Shown piece by piece: positions 46,745 to 64,000 of a stretch of DNA of 64,000 bases. Below the pieces are notes generated by a model. That model searched no databases. It was not told where the DNA came from and was given only the letters and a program-made list of their open reading frames with translations. The stretch comes from Methylocystis sp. ATCC 49242 (GTDB lineage Bacteria; Pseudomonadota; Alphaproteobacteria; Rhizobiales; Beijerinckiaceae), in the NCBI RefSeq assembly GCF_000188155.2, contig NZ_KE124774.1:4108934-4172933 (forward strand), read 5' to 3'. Positions within the stretch are counted from its first letter, which is position 1; every line of letters starts with the position of its first letter. The position numbers and the translations under genes are program-made.

Positions 46745-47221
46745 TCAGTTTTGCTTTATTTTGGGGGCTTTAACGATAGTGGGAAGCTGGGCGTGGATCG
46801 CGTCGACGATCCGGTCGATCGAGGCATTGGCCTCATCGGCCCGGCGCTCGGCCTCATCGGCCCGTCGCTCGGCTTCGTCCGCCCGCCACTCCGCGTCCTC
46901 TGCGCGATTTTGCGCCGCTGCAATCTGCGTGCGCAGCGTGTCAAGCTCGCCGCGCACCGCCGCAACCGTTGCATTGAATTCAGCGACCTCGGCCTCAGCC
47001 TTTCGCTGCGACCTATCGGCACGTTCGGCGCGCGCGTTAGCGGCTTCGGCAATGCTGTGAGCACGCGCCACCGCGTCAACAGCCTGCTCCTCAAGTTGCC
47101 TAATGGCTGCCGCCGCTTCTGAAATCAATACCAAGGCGGCTTCGACCTTGCTTTCTTCAGAGGACGGAACGATCTCGCTCTCCTCGTCGAGTCCGCTTTC
47201 GTCTAATCTCGGCCGGTTCAT
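46745..47221 (-). CDS. Coiled-coil protein with RADEAER heptad repeats
   Basis: This 158-residue protein is predicted to be almost wholly helical. Residues 35-135 are rich in Ala, Glu and Arg, with heptad runs AVARAHSIAEAANARAERAD and RAEDAEWRADEAERRADEAE. The RADEAER units are a perfect seven-residue repeat, seen in the DNA as 21-bp near-identical units around 46826-46890. An acidic N-terminal tail precedes the coil. There is no signal peptide or membrane segment. The function is unknown; such proteins can be structural or chemoreceptor-like scaffold parts. The repeat makes its length prone to slippage. Confidence 0.55.
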   Translation of the reverse strand: MNRPRLDESGLDEESEIVPSSEESKVEAALVLISEAAAAIRQLEEQAVDAVARAHSIAEAANARAERADRSQRKAEAEVAEFNATVAAVRGELDTLRTQIAAAQNRAEDAEWRADEAERRADEAERRADEANASIDRIVDAIHAQLPTIVKAPKIKQN

Positions 47222-47682
47222 TAGGCCCCTCGTTGCTTAAGTCGGCGACGTTACGATTTGGAGCACATGGCCTCAGGGTCGTCTTGTTCGGAGAAGGAAA
47301 GGTTAACAAGCTCCTAACCGGAAACAAGGCTCATAGGGGATTTATCGTTAACCAGAGACCCAGAAGAATGCTGCGTCGCCACCGTGTAATGCCGGCCGCG
47401 CGATCATGCGCCGCAGCAACATGACATGGTGGGCGGCGCAGATCGCGCAGGTCCAGGGGAATGGCGGCGGGGAATGGCGGCGCAAGCCCCCAGTGACCTG
47501 GGCGGAACGAAAAAACCGCGATCCGGGTTATTTTATTTTGCAGGGTCGTGAGCTTCAGAGCATCAGATCTTAACGGGATGGCGGCATATCCGGCATACGC
47601 ACCTCGCAGGCTTCGTACATGTCCTTCGTACACGTCCGCATCACGTAGACTATCACCACCTCACCAAACGGGGACGGAGCTA
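47222..47682. other. Gap without a supportable gene
   Basis: This stretch before the truncated IS5 copy contains only short frames on both strands and no recognisable family or RNA. Nothing further is visible. Confidence 0.5.
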
Positions 47683-48102
47683 GAGGGTGTTATGCACCTT
47701 GGATCATGAAATCTGCTGCGCGCTTGAGCATGAGACATGCGAAGGCGACGACGTGGAGTCCTGCGAGGGTCTGAGCATAGCGCTCGTAGTCTTTGACGAG
47801 CCGCCTGCATCGCGTCGCCCAGGCGAATGAACGCTCGACCACCCATCGCTTGGGCAACAGCACGAAGCCCTTCTTCGCTTCGGCAAGTTTGACGACGCAC
47901 AGTTCGGCGCCTTGCGCCTTCGCCGCCTCGGACGCCTTTTCGCCGGTGTAGCCCTGATCGACATAAACGAGTTCGACGCTTTCGCCTGTCACATCCTGCA
48001 CGGCTGCGATGAGCTTGCCGACCTCGGCGCGGTCATCGACATTCGCCGGCGTGACATGCAACGCCAGCAAATGGCCCAATGTGTCGACTGCCATGTGCAG
48101 CT
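47683..48102 (-). mobile_element. IS5-family element, truncated copy 3
   Basis: The left end of an IS5 copy is present (GAGGGTGTTATG at 47683 next to TA 47681-47682), in the same orientation as copy 2. It is cut at 48102, where the IS21 copy 2 begins. The retained part encodes only the last 134 residues of the transposase (47690-48094). About 445 bp of the element are lost. Confidence 0.93.
47690..48102 (-). pseudogene. IS5-family transposase, C-terminal fragment
   Basis: The fragment holds MAVDTLGHLLALHVTPANVD and the catalytic Glu region RWVVERSFAWATRCRRLVKD but lacks the N-terminal domain and the first catalytic Asp. It shares the synonymous variants of copy 2 rather than those of copy 1. 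Confidence 0.9.
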
Positions 48103-48255
48103 GTCAATGGCGGGGACAAAATGTGCATGAAGGCGGGGTAAAAGTGTACCGGTCTGGTTTCGAGAAAAGGGCCGCACGGCCCTTGTAGTTTAGTTGACGC
48201 GGGCGTTGAGGCGCGCGGAGCGTAGCGCAGCGCGGTTCAACGCGCGCGACGGCGA

Positions 48256-49098
48256 TCAGTTCGTCGTGTCGGCGCCTCCTTTGTCGATTGCGGGCGCGTC
48301 GGGGAGATCGCGGTTTCGCCGTTGCGCTTTCTTTGCGGTCGCCAGCCGATAGCTCTCGCCGTTCATTTCCAGAATGTGGACATGATGGGTGAGCCGGTCG
48401 AGCAATGCGCCGGTGAGACGCTCGGAGCCAAACACCGACGTCCATTCATCAAAGGGCAGATTGCTGGTCACCAGCGTCGCACCGCGTTCATAGCGCTGGC
48501 TGAAGACCTCGAAGAGCAGCTCTGAGCCGACCGCCGTGAACGGCACATAGCCCAGTTCGTCGACGATCAGCAGTTTGACGGTGTTGAGATGCTTTTGCAG
48601 CGCGCGCAGGCGGCGCTCGTCGCGAGCCTCCATCAGTTCATGCACAAGAGCCGCGGCGGTCGTGAACGCGACGCTGAACCCCTTCTGGCAGGCGGCGAGC
48701 CCCAGGGCGAGCGCGACGTGGGTCTTCCCCGTTCCGCTTGGCCCAAGGGCGATGCAGTTCTGTCGCTTCTCGATCCATTCGCACCGCGCCAGCTCCAGCA
48801 CGAGCGGCTTGTTGAGTGAAGGCTGGGCGGTAAAGTCAAATGTGTCGAGGCTTTTGACCTGCGTAAAGCGCGCCAGCCGGATGCGGCGCTCGACATTGCG
48901 CCGCTCGCGATCAATGCGCTCCAGTTCGCACAGGCGTAGCAGATAGCGCGGGTAATCGGCGCGGTCCTGCGCCGACTCCAGCGCCACCTTCTCATATTCG
49001 CGCGCGAAGGTGGGAAGCTTCAGCGCCTTGAGATGATTACCCAGCAGCACCTGCGGCGCGACGATCGTCTGCGAACCTGGCTCATGCGAGATGGTCAT
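48256..49098 (-). CDS. istB: IS21 helper ATPase IstB (copy 2)
   Basis: 280 residues, almost the same as copy 1, with Walker A GPSGTGKTHVALALG. It differs at two sites (ELGYVPFTAVGSE instead of ELGYAPFTTVGSE). Confidence 0.95.
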   Translation of the reverse strand: MTISHEPGSQTIVAPQVLLGNHLKALKLPTFAREYEKVALESAQDRADYPRYLLRLCELERIDRERRNVERRIRLARFTQVKSLDTFDFTAQPSLNKPLVLELARCEWIEKRQNCIALGPSGTGKTHVALALGLAACQKGFSVAFTTAAALVHELMEARDERRLRALQKHLNTVKLLIVDELGYVPFTAVGSELLFEVFSQRYERGATLVTSNLPFDEWTSVFGSERLTGALLDRLTHHVHILEMNGESYRLATAKKAQRRNRDLPDAPAIDKGGADTTN

Positions 49099-50633
49099 GC
49101 CGGCCCCCCCGCGTTCGAGTCCATGACGCCCGCGATGACGCTCGCGCCGGCGACGAGCCCGAGATAGGCGCGCGGATCCGTCGCGCCGACCGTAGCCGCC
49201 GGCAGGTAGGGGTAGAATGTCAGATCGAGCCGCGCGGGCCGGTTCTCCAGCCTGGCCAGCAGCAGCATCTTCACTGCGTCAAAGCTGATCGCGCCAAGAC
49301 GCAGCGCCTCCGCGACCGCCTGTTCGACCTGATGCTGATGAAAGTCCTCCATCAGCCGCAGCACCTGGATGAACTCGCGGCGCCCGCTATTCCCCATGCG
49401 CGCCTCCATCAGCCGCCGCAGACGATGCACGCAGTCGGCAAGCCGCCAGTCGTCGAGCGGCGCGGCCTGATCGAGCGCGCGGCTCTTGTGTTCGAGCAGG
49501 GCGAGATAATGCAGCGGGTTGTAGATGAACTCGGCCTTGCCGTAGCTGCGCGCATGCACGGCGATGGTCTCCCCGCCGCAGACAATCTCGACCCGATCGA
49601 CATAGCCCTTGGCCAGCGCCTCCCGATGGCCGAAGCGCGTCGGGACCGAGTAATCGTTGTTGCGGTAGCGCACCAGCGCCATCGACGACACGCGCGTCGC
49701 GACCTTGTGACAGGCGTCATAGGGAGCCGGCGGCGCCGGCAGGAATGCCGCCATATCCGCCTGCATGCGTTCGCCGATCGGCGTCGACTGGCCGCGCAGG
49801 ATCGCCCGCCGTCGTTTCGTGCAGGCGTCCAGGAACCTCGCGTTCAGCGCCTCGAAACTCTCCGCCACGGGCAGTGGCGTCATGAAGTTGCGCCGGACAT
49901 AGCCGACAAGCCCCTCGACCTTGCCCTTGTCATTCCCCTTGCCGGGCCGGCCAAAGCGATCAGCAAAAAGGTAATGGCTCTGGAGTTCCGCAAACATTTG
50001 CGAACGCAGACGCTCTCCACCCTTCACGATCCTGGCGACCGCGAGACGCGTATTGTCGTAAAGAATGGACTGGGGGACGCCGCCAAAGAAGGCGAAGGCC
50101 GCGACATGGCCGTCGCAGAAGGCTTCCGCCGTCTCCGCCGGATAGGCCTTGACGAAGCAGCCGTCCGAATGCGGCAGGTCCATGCAAAAATAATGAAAGC
50201 GGACCTTCCTGCCGGCGATATAGGCGTCCGCCTCGCCAAAATCCGCCTGCGCATTCCCCGGTCGATGGCTGAGTGGAATAAACATCTCGCGCGACCGCAA
50301 CTGCGCCTGCGCGACATATTCCCGGACGATCGTGTAACCGCCGGAAAACCCTTCTTCGTCCCGCAGCCGTTCGAATATCCGCTGTGCCGTATGACGCTGC
50401 TTGGCGTGAACAAGCCGATCATCCGCCAGGACCTTGTCGATCCAGGCCATATACGGCCCCAGCTTCTTCGAGATCGGCCGCTCCCGACGCCGATACCCCG
50501 GCGGAACCGAATATTGAAGCATCTTCGTGATCGTATTGCGGTGCACGCCGAAGCGCCTGGCCGCTTCCCGCCGGCTCAGCCCTTCCGCCATCACCGCGCG
50601 TCTCACCCGGGCATAGAGTTCCACTGTGAACAT
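49095..50633 (-). CDS. istA: IS21 transposase IstA (copy 2)
   Basis: 512 residues, identical to the IstA of copy 1, with an intact helix-turn-helix and DDE core. It overlaps istB by 4 nt. Confidence 0.95.
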   Translation of the reverse strand: MFTVELYARVRRAVMAEGLSRREAARRFGVHRNTITKMLQYSVPPGYRRRERPISKKLGPYMAWIDKVLADDRLVHAKQRHTAQRIFERLRDEEGFSGGYTIVREYVAQAQLRSREMFIPLSHRPGNAQADFGEADAYIAGRKVRFHYFCMDLPHSDGCFVKAYPAETAEAFCDGHVAAFAFFGGVPQSILYDNTRLAVARIVKGGERLRSQMFAELQSHYLFADRFGRPGKGNDKGKVEGLVGYVRRNFMTPLPVAESFEALNARFLDACTKRRRAILRGQSTPIGERMQADMAAFLPAPPAPYDACHKVATRVSSMALVRYRNNDYSVPTRFGHREALAKGYVDRVEIVCGGETIAVHARSYGKAEFIYNPLHYLALLEHKSRALDQAAPLDDWRLADCVHRLRRLMEARMGNSGRREFIQVLRLMEDFHQHQVEQAVAEALRLGAISFDAVKMLLLARLENRPARLDLTFYPYLPAATVGATDPRAYLGLVAGASVIAGVMDSNAGGPA

Positions 50634-50790
50634 CCTTTCGGCCTCTCCATGCCAGTCGATGACATCGAGTTCGGCCTATCAGGACCGGTACACTTTTGCG
50701 CCGCCGTCACAGCAGCCCCCAAAGCCGGTTCAGTGGTACACTTTGCCGCCGCTGTTCATAATCGGCTTCGCCGCTTCACAATGACCCGGG

Positions 50791-51120
50791 TCAGCCCTTG
50801 TCGGCTTCAACTTCCTCGCAGCGGAAGGGTCCGCGCCAGTGGGCATAGCGCCAGGGCGTGAGCGCGCTCGCGTCCGCGCGCAACTCCTCCGGCACCGGAT
50901 CGAAACCCTCGCCCGCGCCCGGCCTGCAACGGCAGATGCGGGCGAAGCCCATCCAGCCGCCCGCCCACAAGCCATGTCTTGCGATGGCTTCATCCGTGTA
51001 TTCCGAGCAGGTCGGCGCATAGCGGCAGGTTCGCCCCGCGAAGGCCGAGAAGGTGACGCGGTAGACGAGGATCAGCGCGCGCGCGGCGCGAGCGGGGAGG
51101 TCTTTCATCTCAGGCTTCAT
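50791..51120 (-). CDS. yidD: Membrane protein insertion efficiency factor YidD (copy B)
   Basis: 109 residues, with one difference (EADKG near the C-terminus) from the copy at 1603-1932. It has the same CRYAPTCSEYT core and sits directly after the rpoC terminator. The IS21 right end is 31 bp downstream of its stop. Confidence 0.9.
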   Translation of the reverse strand: MKPEMKDLPARAARALILVYRVTFSAFAGRTCRYAPTCSEYTDEAIARHGLWAGGWMGFARICRCRPGAGEGFDPVPEELRADASALTPWRYAHWRGPFRCEEVEADKG

Positions 51121-51125
51121 ACCGT

Positions 51126-51155
51126 GAAAAAAGGCCGCCCCGATAAGGGCGGCCC
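51126..51155 (-). terminator. Intrinsic terminator of rpoC
   Basis: An 8-bp perfect stem GGCCGCCC/GGGCGGCC followed by a T-run on the minus strand, about 26 bp after the rpoC stop and ahead of yidD. It probably ends most transcripts of the rplJL-rpoBC operon. Confidence 0.88.
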
Positions 51156-51181
51156 TTTCGATTCTCGCGATGCGCGGCGGA

Positions 51182-55357
<4,176 letters not shown>

Positions 55358-55428
55358 GGTCTTCTCCTGGACACGGAGGGGCGCGCTCGTTGCGTCGCCC
55401 GCCGGTCGAAAATTCTTTCCCGCTTGGC

Positions 55429-55450
55429 CCCCTCCCGCTTGCGGGAGGGG
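55429..55450. repeat. GC-rich palindrome between rpoB and rpoC
   Basis: CCCCTCCCGC and its exact complement GCGGGAGGGG are separated by TT, a 10-bp perfect stem within the 127-bp spacer of rpoB and rpoC. No T-run follows, so it should not terminate transcription. Such CTCCCGC hairpins are common dispersed elements in Hyphomicrobiales genomes; its copy number here cannot be judged. Confidence 0.75.
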
Positions 55451-55484
55451 AAGGCTCGACGATCGCGTCGAGCGGAGTGGGGCG

Positions 55485-59636
<4,152 letters not shown>

Positions 59637-59747
59637 GTCGCTTTTCGAGCCTCTTCTCGTAAGGGCCGGTCGGCTCGCTGCGAGCCGTCTCTCGCCCTGT
59701 CAGGCGCCGATCCGGCGGCATCGCCGTCGCGCCTCCCTTCAACCGCG

Positions 59748-59808
59748 CGCGGCCCCGGCGTGAGCCGGGACCGCGATTCTCGTCACGCGGCCGCCAGAAA
59801 GGCGGCCG
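59748..59808 (-). promoter_or_regulatory. Tandem hairpins in the rplL-rpoB spacer (attenuator candidate)
   Basis: Two strong hairpins lie here. One spans 59748-59775 (12-bp arms around GTGA with one mismatch). The other is CGGCCGCC-AGAAA-GGCGGCCG at 59788-59808. Neither has a T-run on the minus strand. In E. coli the rplL-rpoB gap holds an attenuator and RNase III site that lower polymerase output relative to ribosomal protein; these hairpins are in the same position. Confidence 0.55.
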
Positions 59809-59814
59809 GCGGAA

Positions 59815-60195
59815 TTACTTGAGCTCGATCTTGGCGCCGACCTTCTCGAGGGTCGCCTTGATCTTCTCGGCCTCTTCCTTCGAAGCGCCTTCCTTCAGCG
59901 GCTTCGGGGCGCCTTCGACCAGGTCCTTGGCTTCCTTCAGGCCGAGGCCGGTGATCGCGCGGACCTCCTTGATGACCTCGATCTTCTTGTCGCCGGCCGA
60001 AGCCAGGATCACGTTGAACTCGGTCTTCTCTTCGGCGGCCGGAGCAGCGGCGCCGCCAGCGCCCGGAGCGGCGGCGACAGCCACCGCGGCGGCGGCGGAG
60101 ACGCCCCACTTCTCTTCGAGCATCTTGGCGAGTTCAGCCGCCTCGAGCACGGTGAGAGCCGAGAGGTCTTCGACGATCTTTTCGAGATTAGCCAT
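59815..60195 (-). CDS. rplL: Ribosomal protein L7/L12
   Basis: This 126-residue protein has the N-terminal dimerisation helix ([20 protein letters not shown]), a long Ala/Gly hinge ([20 protein letters not shown]) and the C-terminal domain with [20 protein letters not shown] and [20 protein letters not shown]. It forms the stalk that recruits translation factors. It lies 46 bp after rplJ and shares its operon. Confidence 0.98.
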   Translation of the reverse strand: MANLEKIVEDLSALTVLEAAELAKMLEEKWGVSAAAAVAVAAAPGAGGAAAPAAEEKTEFNVILASAGDKKIEVIKEVRAITGLGLKEAKDLVEGAPKPLKEGASKEEAEKIKATLEKVGAKIELK

Positions 60196-60241
60196 TTGTT
60201 ACGTCCTTTGAATTTGGTTCTGTCTGTGTAGGCGCGCCTGG

Positions 60242-60757
60242 TCAGGCCGCATCTTGTTTGGCGTAAGCCCCGAACACGCGCGCGAGCTTGGCGGCCGGCG
60301 CGGTGGAGAGCTGCGCGATCTTCGTCGCGGGCGCCTGTACGAGGCCCACGAGCTTTGCGCGCAGTTCGTCGAGGGACGGCATGGTCGCGAGCGACTTCAC
60401 GCTGTCCGGGTTCAGGGCAGTCTTGCCCATGGCGCCGCCGAGGATGACGAATTTGTCATGGTCCTTGGCGAAAGCCACGGCGACTTTCGGCGCCGCCACC
60501 GGATCGTCCGAATAGGCGATCAGGGTCGGCCCCTTCAGAAGGGGCGCGATGGAGGCGACGTCGGCGCCATCAAGAGCGATCTTGGCAAGGCGGTTCTTGG
60601 CGACCTGGACCGTCGCGCCCGCGTCGCGCGCCTGCTTGCGCAGGTTCTGCAACTGGGCCACGGTCAGGCCGGAGTAGTGGGCGACGACGACAACGCCTGT
60701 CTTCGTAAAGACTTCGCGCAACGCCGCGACCGCTTCCTTTTTCTCCGCTCTGTCCAC
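60242..60757 (-). CDS. rplJ: Ribosomal protein L10
   Basis: This 171-residue protein starts [20 protein letters not shown] and contains [40 protein letters not shown] and [21 protein letters not shown]10 anchors L7/L12 dimers on the ribosome and can repress its own operon by binding the leader. The C-terminal helix ([19 protein letters not shown]) is where L12 dimers attach. It is the first gene of the rplJ-rplL-rpoB-rpoC run. Confidence 0.98.
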   Translation of the reverse strand: MDRAEKKEAVAALREVFTKTGVVVVAHYSGLTVAQLQNLRKQARDAGATVQVAKNRLAKIALDGADVASIAPLLKGPTLIAYSDDPVAAPKVAVAFAKDHDKFVILGGAMGKTALNPDSVKSLATMPSLDELRAKLVGLVQAPATKIAQLSTAPAAKLARVFGAYAKQDAA

Positions 60758-61250
60758 GGTTGCTCTCTCTAACGGGCGGGAAATCCCGCCGGTTGCGACA
60801 TGCCGCCTGCTTTCCGCGGGAGCGGGGCAAGCGGCGCCGTAGATCCTGTCCCCAAGACGATCGCCGCCTTGGTTGAAGGGGCGCGAACCAAATTCGAAGG
60901 ACGCTTGCGGGAAACCCGCGCGCGGCCCTAAAAATTACGGTTTCCCCGTCTGTGCAGGCCGCCCTTCGAACGACGGATTTCTCCGCCGCCTTCGGGCCGA
61001 TTGAGCCGCTACAGGGCTGTGAAACCCCTCGCGTGCGCCGGCAGTCTCGGACAGGACATGGCCGGACGGGACACGAGGGGAATCCCCGGGTCCGCCGGCC
61101 TATCCACCGCCTTCCCGCTAAGCCCTTGACAGCGCATTAGGTTCGGGCGGAAGCTCAAATCTGAAAACGGGGCTGCGGATCAGTTTGGCCAGCCCCGAAG
61201 TGGCTTATTTAATTGGCTCGGAACAGTTTGCCAAGAGGTAAATTCCGGGT
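60758..61250 (-). promoter_or_regulatory. rplJ leader region (candidate L10 leader)
   Basis: The 490 bases upstream of rplJ hold no gene. On the minus strand they contain GC-rich inverted segments such as GGCGGGATTTCCCGCC (60773-60788), close to rplJ, as expected for an L10 autoregulatory leader. I cannot resolve a promoter with confidence. The usual rplK-rplA pair is not next to rplJ; pheT and a small secreted protein gene take its place. Confidence 0.4.
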
Positions 61251-61261
61251 TTATGCCGAAC

Positions 61262-61564
61262 TCACCGCCGGCCCGGCGTAAACTCCATGCGCACGCGGCC
61301 GCCGCGGCCGTATGAGACGGCGGACCGATAGCCGAAACCTCCGCCGCGATGGGCCGAGGCGGCTTTGCGTTTGCCCGTCTGGCCCTCGCTGGCGACGCCC
61401 GGATAGGTTTTGCCGCGCTGGCCGCGCGTCGGGCCGAAAGAGGCGAGACACAGGTTGTAGGCGTCCGCCTCCTTGATCGCCTCGCAATCGTCTATCGTCC
61501 GCGGCGCCGCGCCCGCGGGCGCTGTTAGGAGAAAGGCGGCGAGGAGCGGAAGAAGCCTGCGCAT
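61262..61564 (-). CDS. Small secreted hypothetical protein
   Basis: This 100-residue protein has a signal peptide (MRRLLPLLAAFLLTAPAGAA). The mature part begins with IDDCEAIKEADAYNLCLASF, with two cysteines that could form a disulfide, and continues to a basic, Gly/Arg-rich tail. Similar small proteins occur in Hyphomicrobiales but have no known function. It starts 4 bp after the pheT stop and is probably co-transcribed with it. Confidence 0.65.
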   Translation of the reverse strand: MRRLLPLLAAFLLTAPAGAAPRTIDDCEAIKEADAYNLCLASFGPTRGQRGKTYPGVASEGQTGKRKAASAHRGGGFGYRSAVSYGRGGRVRMEFTPGRR

Positions 61565-61568
61565 GTCC

Positions 61569-63980
61569 TCACCTCAGCGTCGCGCCGGTCTTCCTGCCAG
61601 CCTCGGCGACGATCTTCTGCGCCACGGCCTCGATCTCCGCGTCGGTCAGCGTCTTCTCGCGGGGCTGAAGCGTCACGGCGACGCCGACCGATTTCTTGCC
61701 CTCCGGCACGCCGACGCCTTCGTAAATGTCGAAGACGCTGACGCTGGTGATGAGCGCCTTGTCGGCGCCCGCGACGGCCTTGACGAGATCGCCGGCCGGA
61801 GCCGCGCGATCGACGATGAAGGCGAAGTCGCGCGAGAGCGGCTGAAGGTCGGAGAGCTCGAGCTTCGGCTTGATCTTCGTGGGCTTCGTCTTGGGGGCGG
61901 GCAGCATGTCGAGAATGATCTCGAAGGCCGCGATCGGCCCCTCGACATCGAGCGCCTTCAACGCGCGCGGGTGCAATTCGCCGAAGTAGCCGATGACGGC
62001 CTTGGGCCCGAATTGCAGCGTCGCCGAGCGGCCGGGATGAAACCAGGCCGGACCTCCGGGAACGACCTGCAAGCCGCCGGTTACCACGCCGAGCGTTTGC
62101 AGCAGCGCGATGACGTCAGCCTTGGCGTCGAAAGCGCCAGCGCGCTGGGCCGCGCCCGACCAGTGACGGCCGGCGCCGGAAAGCCCGCGGCGAATGCCGG
62201 CGGCGGCGAGTCGCTGGCCTTTCTCGCTCGCATCGACGAAAATCTGACCGACTTCGAAGAGGTTCTGGTCGCCGAGCCCGCGCGCGGCGTTGCGATTGGC
62301 GGCGGCGACGAGGCCCGGCAGCAGGCTCGGGCGCATGTCGGAGAGGTCGCTCGCGATGGGGTTCGCGAGCTTCAGTCCCGCCGAACCGCCGCCGAAGGCC
62401 TCGGCCTGCTCACTCGAGATGAACGACCAGGTGACGGCCTCGACAAGGCCCTGCGCGGCGAGCGCGCGACGGGCGCTCCGGGCGCGCTTTTGCATCAGCG
62501 TCAGAACCGCGGGCGCGACGCCTTCCGCGCGCGGGAGCGGCGTCGATGGCACATTGTCGACGCCGAGAATGCGGACGATCTCCTCGACGATGTCGGCCTT
62601 GCCCTCGATGTCGGGCCGCCACGTGGGCGCGGTGACTTTCGCGCCCTCGGTTCCGGTCTTTTCGACCGTGAAGCCCAGGCGTTCGAGGATCGCGGTCGCG
62701 TCGGCCTGCGTCACGTCGACGCCAGCAAGCCGTTGCGTCTCGCTCCACGGAAACTGCACGACGCGCGCTTCGCGCGGCACGGCGCCGGCGATGACGAGTT
62801 CCGACGGCTCGCCGCCGCACATGTCGAGCACGAGCTGCGTCGCGAATTCGACGCCCGGAAGCGCGAAGGCCGGATCGACGCCGCGTTCGAAGCGATAGCG
62901 CGCGTCGGTGACGATCCCGAGCTTGCGGCCCGTATGCGCGATGTTCTGCGGGTCCCAAAGCGCCGTTTCGATCAGCACGTCGGTCGTGTCGTCGTTACAG
63001 CCCGAGACCTCGCCGCCCATCACGCCCGCGATGGATTCGACGCCATTGTCGTCGCAGATGACGACCATTGTTTCGTCGAGTTCATGCGTCTTGCCGTCGA
63101 GCGCGAGCAGCGTTTCGCCCTTCTTCGCGCGGCGAACGACGAGATTGCCCTTCACTTTCTTGGCGTCGAACACATGCAGCGGACGCGCGCGGTCGAAAGT
63201 GAGGAAATTGGTGATGTCGACGAGCGCGTTGATGGGGCGTAGGCCGATCTCGCGCAGGCGGCGTTGCAGCCAGGCGGGGCTCGGGCCGTTCTTGACGCCG
63301 CGCACGAGACGCAGGCCGAAGAAGGGCGCGAGATGTTTATCGTCCGCCGCGAAATCGAGCGTCACGCCGACAGGGCAGGGGAATTTGCCCTCGACGGGAA
63401 GAATGTCCCTCTGCTTCAGCACGCCGAGACCCGCCGCGGCGAGATCGCGCGCGACGCCATAGACGCCAGCGGCGTCGGGACGGTTCGGCGTGAGATTGAT
63501 CTCGATCACCGGATCGTCGAGGCCCGCCCATTGCGCGTAAGTCTCGCCGACGGGCGCGTCCTCGGGAAGCTCGATGATGCCGTCGCTCTCCGTCGCAAGC
63601 TCCAGCTCCTCGAAGGAGCACATCATGCCCAGCGACTCGACGCCGCGGATGACGCCCTTGCCGAGAGTGATCTTCTTGCCGGGGATATAGGTTCCCGGCG
63701 CGGAAAACACGCTTTTCAGACCCGTGCGCGCATTGGGCGCCCCACAGACGACCTGCACGAGGTCGCCCGCGCCCGTATCGACCTTGCAGACGCGAAGGCG
63801 ATCGGCGTTCGGGTGCTGCGTCGCTTCGACGATCTGCGCGATCTTGAAGTCTTTGAGCTGCGCGGCGGGATCGTGCACATGCTCGACTTCGAGGCCGATG
63901 CGCGTGAGCGTCTCGACGATCTCGGCGAGCGTGGCGGATGTATCGAGATGCTCTTTGAGCCAGGAGAGGGTGAGTTTCAT
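61569..63980 (-). CDS. pheT: Phenylalanyl-tRNA synthetase beta subunit
   Basis: This 803-residue subunit is full length. It begins [20 protein letters not shown] and has the tRNA-binding OB domain ([18 protein letters not shown]). The B3/B4 editing and core domain follows ([20 protein letters not shown]). The C-terminal ferredoxin-fold anticodon-binding domain is [20 protein letters not shown]. With PheS (not in this window; probably beyond the right edge) it charges tRNA-Phe. The ATG at 63980 fits the family start, and the frame is complete. Confidence 0.97.
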   Translation of the reverse strand: MKLTLSWLKEHLDTSATLAEIVETLTRIGLEVEHVHDPAAQLKDFKIAQIVEATQHPNADRLRVCKVDTGAGDLVQVVCGAPNARTGLKSVFSAPGTYIPGKKITLGKGVIRGVESLGMMCSFEELELATESDGIIELPEDAPVGETYAQWAGLDDPVIEINLTPNRPDAAGVYGVARDLAAAGLGVLKQRDILPVEGKFPCPVGVTLDFAADDKHLAPFFGLRLVRGVKNGPSPAWLQRRLREIGLRPINALVDITNFLTFDRARPLHVFDAKKVKGNLVVRRAKKGETLLALDGKTHELDETMVVICDDNGVESIAGVMGGEVSGCNDDTTDVLIETALWDPQNIAHTGRKLGIVTDARYRFERGVDPAFALPGVEFATQLVLDMCGGEPSELVIAGAVPREARVVQFPWSETQRLAGVDVTQADATAILERLGFTVEKTGTEGAKVTAPTWRPDIEGKADIVEEIVRILGVDNVPSTPLPRAEGVAPAVLTLMQKRARSARRALAAQGLVEAVTWSFISSEQAEAFGGGSAGLKLANPIASDLSDMRPSLLPGLVAAANRNAARGLGDQNLFEVGQIFVDASEKGQRLAAAGIRRGLSGAGRHWSGAAQRAGAFDAKADVIALLQTLGVVTGGLQVVPGGPAWFHPGRSATLQFGPKAVIGYFGELHPRALKALDVEGPIAAFEIILDMLPAPKTKPTKIKPKLELSDLQPLSRDFAFIVDRAAPAGDLVKAVAGADKALITSVSVFDIYEGVGVPEGKKSVGVAVTLQPREKTLTDAEIEAVAQKIVAEAGRKTGATLR

Positions 63981-64000
63981 TTGTATTCCGACTACGCCGA

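Larger units (their letters stand above)
48103..50760 (-). mobile_element. IS21-family insertion sequence, copy 2
   Basis: This 2,658-bp copy has the same length and ends as copy 1 and carries istA and istB. Its left end sits inside the truncated IS5 copy 3, and its right end is three bases from the rpoC/yidD repeat. The flanks (GCAGCT left, ATCGGC right) do not match each other, so no target duplication is present and the element marks a rearrangement junction. Confidence 0.92.

Noticed and set aside
45452-47682. tRNA-Tyr as an integration site for the 47-kb block
   Set aside because: No repeat of the tRNA 3' end and no site-specific integrase gene are found; the block is bounded by the rpoC-yidD repeat instead.

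Overview
The window comes from a GC-rich alphaproteobacterium, very probably of the order Hyphomicrobiales (Rhizobiales). RpoB, RpoC, L10, L7/L12 and PheT have alphaproteobacterial character. A PCu(A)C-type copper protein, the trehalose genes and the acetyl-CoA/pyruvate dehydrogenase genes would fit a methylotroph or methanotroph such as the Methylocystaceae, but that family placement is inference. No phage genes and no CRISPR array are visible.

Layout. (1) 1-1494: end of a glycan-modification locus with a sulfotransferase C-terminus and a SAM methyltransferase. (2) 1576-3365: a direct copy of yidD plus the last third of rpoC. (3) 3366-7039: decayed transport genes. A P-type H+-ATPase, fused in frame to an HlyD-like domain, is split by an IS5-family element. 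A frameshifted SulP fragment and an integrase remnant follow. (4) 7124-12008: trehalose synthesis (membrane-anchored OtsA, OtsB), a PCu(A)C protein and a MarR regulator with a two-site palindromic operator candidate. (5) 12640-17819: a five-gene operon of acyl/acetyl-CoA synthetase, PDH E1 alpha, E1 beta, E2 and an acyl carrier protein, every junction a 4-nt overlap. (6) 18454-25140: a three-gene transglutaminase / ATP-grasp / alpha-E cluster on the minus strand. (7) 26441-32104: a glycan locus with a small FDxxYY-repeat gene (split by a second IS5 copy), a GT2-WbsX fusion and a GT4. (8) 32804-35461: an IS21-family element. (9) 36558-45275: an NTF2-like protein, a di-heme cytochrome c, a ThDP-dependent decarboxylase, a secreted HAD phosphatase, a methyltransferase and an MFS transporter. 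(10) 45452-47221: tRNA-Tyr, an ACP and a coiled-coil protein. (11) 47683-50760: a truncated IS5 copy abutting a second IS21 copy. (12) 50764-63980: the intact core block yidD, rpoC, rpoB, rplL, rplJ, a small secreted protein and pheT, all on the minus strand.

The main structural observation is that a 1,790-bp block (yidD plus rpoC codons 936-1391) is present twice in direct orientation, 49,188 bp apart, with 47.4 kb of accessory DNA between the copies. Only the right copy belongs to a complete rpoC. This is the geometry left by a single crossover of a circular molecule into rpoC-yidD, or by an IS-assisted duplication. Three genes in the window can be rebuilt exactly by removing an IS and one copy of its target duplication, which fixes the IS ends and shows that these insertions are recent. 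The least familiar biology is the ATPase-HlyD fusion, the strictly coupled ACS-PDH-ACP operon without E3, and the membrane-anchored trehalose-phosphate synthase.
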